DNA of 64,000 nt from Hyphomicrobium sulfonivorans. Its GTDB lineage: Bacteria; Pseudomonadota; Alphaproteobacteria; Rhizobiales; Hyphomicrobiaceae. How positions within the stretch are numbered: position 1 is the stretch's first letter; each line of letters opens with the position of its first letter. The DNA lies in the NCBI RefSeq assembly GCF_013306565.1, contig NZ_PZPO01000001.1, positions 558,001 to 622,000 of the forward strand, read 5' to 3'. The notes beneath the pieces were generated by a model. That model was not told the origin of the DNA. It saw nothing but the letters and a program-made list of their open reading frames with translations, and did no database searches. The translations under genes and the position numbers were made by a program. Below, piece by piece: positions 63,363-64,000 of the stretch.

Positions 63363-64000
63363 ATGATGCCACGACTGATACCGGCCGCTCTCTTTGCCGT
63401 TGCGGCATTGCTTTCCGGCTGCGGTGAGCAGCCCGCCGACACCCTGCCTGCGCTCGGCGCCCAGCGCGATACAACCTCCGTGTCCGGAATTTCGTCCGGC
63501 GCATACATGGCGGGGCAGTTTCAGTTCGCGCACGGCAAGGATGTCATCGGCGCTGGCATCATCGCGGGCGGACCATACGGTTGCTCGCAAAGCGTATTCG
63601 CCGACCTCATTCCCGGCCCGGGCATGGCGCTGCTGAACCTGAACAAGGCCATCAACGGCTGCATGCTGAATGCGCTGCAGGCCTTTGGCGTTCCAGACCC
63701 GGAGCTGTTGGCGCAGCGTGCCGAACGCCTTGCCGAGAAGGGCCGCATCGATCCGATCAGCGCGACGCAATCGGACCGCATCTATTTGTTCTCGGGCAAG
63801 AATGACAGCACCGTTGTGCCCGCGATTGTCGAGGCCGCGAACAGGTTCTATGCGGAAATCGGCGTGCCCAAGGAACAGATCGAGTTCGTTGGCGACATGC
63901 CGGCGGGGCATGCGTTTGTCACCGTCGATCGTGGCGCAGCGTGCGATTACACCGGCAAGCCGTACATCGTCGATTGCGACTACGATCAGGCCGGCGCGCT
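63363..64000 (+). CDS. Lipoprotein PHA depolymerase-like hydrolase (C-terminus cut by window edge)
   Basis: At least 212 residues from ATG 63363, continuing past 64000. A lipoprotein signal (ALFAVAALLSGC, lipobox Leu-Leu-Ser-Gly-Cys) is followed by an alpha/beta-hydrolase domain of the extracellular short-chain-length PHA depolymerase type: SVSGISSGAYMAGQFQFAHG (nucleophile at about Ser44) and GIIAGGPYGCSQ. The catalytic Asp is probably in FSGKNDSTVVP and the His in MPAGHAFVTVDRG. It likely degrades polyhydroxybutyrate or related esters at the cell surface. Products would enter acetyl-CoA assimilation through the ethylmalonyl-CoA pathway encoded earlier in the window. Confidence 0.88.
   Translation, partial: MMPRLIPAALFAVAALLSGCGEQPADTLPALGAQRDTTSVSGISSGAYMAGQFQFAHGKDVIGAGIIAGGPYGCSQSVFADLIPGPGMALLNLNKAINGCMLNALQAFGVPDPELLAQRAERLAEKGRIDPISATQSDRIYLFSGKNDSTVVPAIVEAANRFYAEIGVPKEQIEFVGDMPAGHAFVTVDRGAACDYTGKPYIVDCDYDQAGA

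Noticed and set aside
1-64000. CRISPR array, insertion sequence, prophage or integrase at tRNA-Leu
   Set aside because: No spaced repeat array, transposase, integrase or duplicated tRNA end was seen in the window.

Overview
The window looks like chromosomal DNA of a GC-rich alphaproteobacterium, most likely Hyphomicrobiales (Hyphomicrobiaceae-like; the family is inference). Three things point there: the flagellar genes and their order match the rhizobial/Brucella type (motA-fliM-fliN-fliG-flhB, flgB-flgC-fliE-flgG-flgA-flgI-motE-flgH, DUF1217-flgF-fliI, flaF/flbT, and an FtcR/Rem regulator); the three signature enzymes of the ethylmalonyl-CoA pathway (ccr, ecm, mcd) are present; and there is a candidate CtrA box. 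I saw no insertion sequence, prophage or CRISPR array.

Positions 1-25126 are a flagellar regulon. A minus-strand operon runs from motA (start about 9666) to the left edge, which cuts flgH. Diverging from it are a long DUF1217 repeat protein, flgF and fliI. A second minus-strand operon runs flgE-flgK-flgL-flaF-flbT-flgD-fliQ-flhA-fliR and then four small accessory genes (FliJ-like, FlgJ rod-binding type, FlgN-like, single-TM protein). The regulator ftcR lies just upstream of flgE. Flagellin, fliF, motB, fliP and che genes are not in the window.

Positions 25300-36420 are metabolic and small-protein genes: an unusual membrane/lipoprotein-like ORF, a cytoplasmic cobalamin-binding-like protein, mcd, a YihY-type membrane protein, ccr, a small membrane protein, ecm, a small single-TM protein and a PilZ protein. 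Ccr, Ecm and Mcd together convert crotonyl-CoA through ethylmalonyl-CoA and methylsuccinyl-CoA to mesaconyl-CoA. This is acetyl-CoA assimilation without glyoxylate bypass enzymes. Positions 36480-43100 hold an AI-2E-type permease, tRNA-Leu(CAA), membrane and envelope proteins (DD-carboxypeptidase, Wzx-like flippase, CAP-domain lipoprotein) and small ORFs.

Positions 43485-54580 are the least explained part and the best candidate for an undescribed system. A winged-helix-like protein is followed 21 bp later by a 1163-residue protein carrying two different P-loop NTPase modules, the C-terminal one HerA/FtsK-like. Next on the same strand come a divergent class A penicillin-binding protein and a 1030-residue membrane protein with a long acidic tail. 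A 190-aa protein ends the stretch at a strong terminator. From 55549 to 63205 lies an alpha-2-macroglobulin/PBP1C pair, and the right edge cuts a lipoprotein PHA-depolymerase-like gene. Two inverted copies of a 41-bp palindromic intergenic repeat (42267-42307 and 51202-51242) bracket the NTPase/PBP region.
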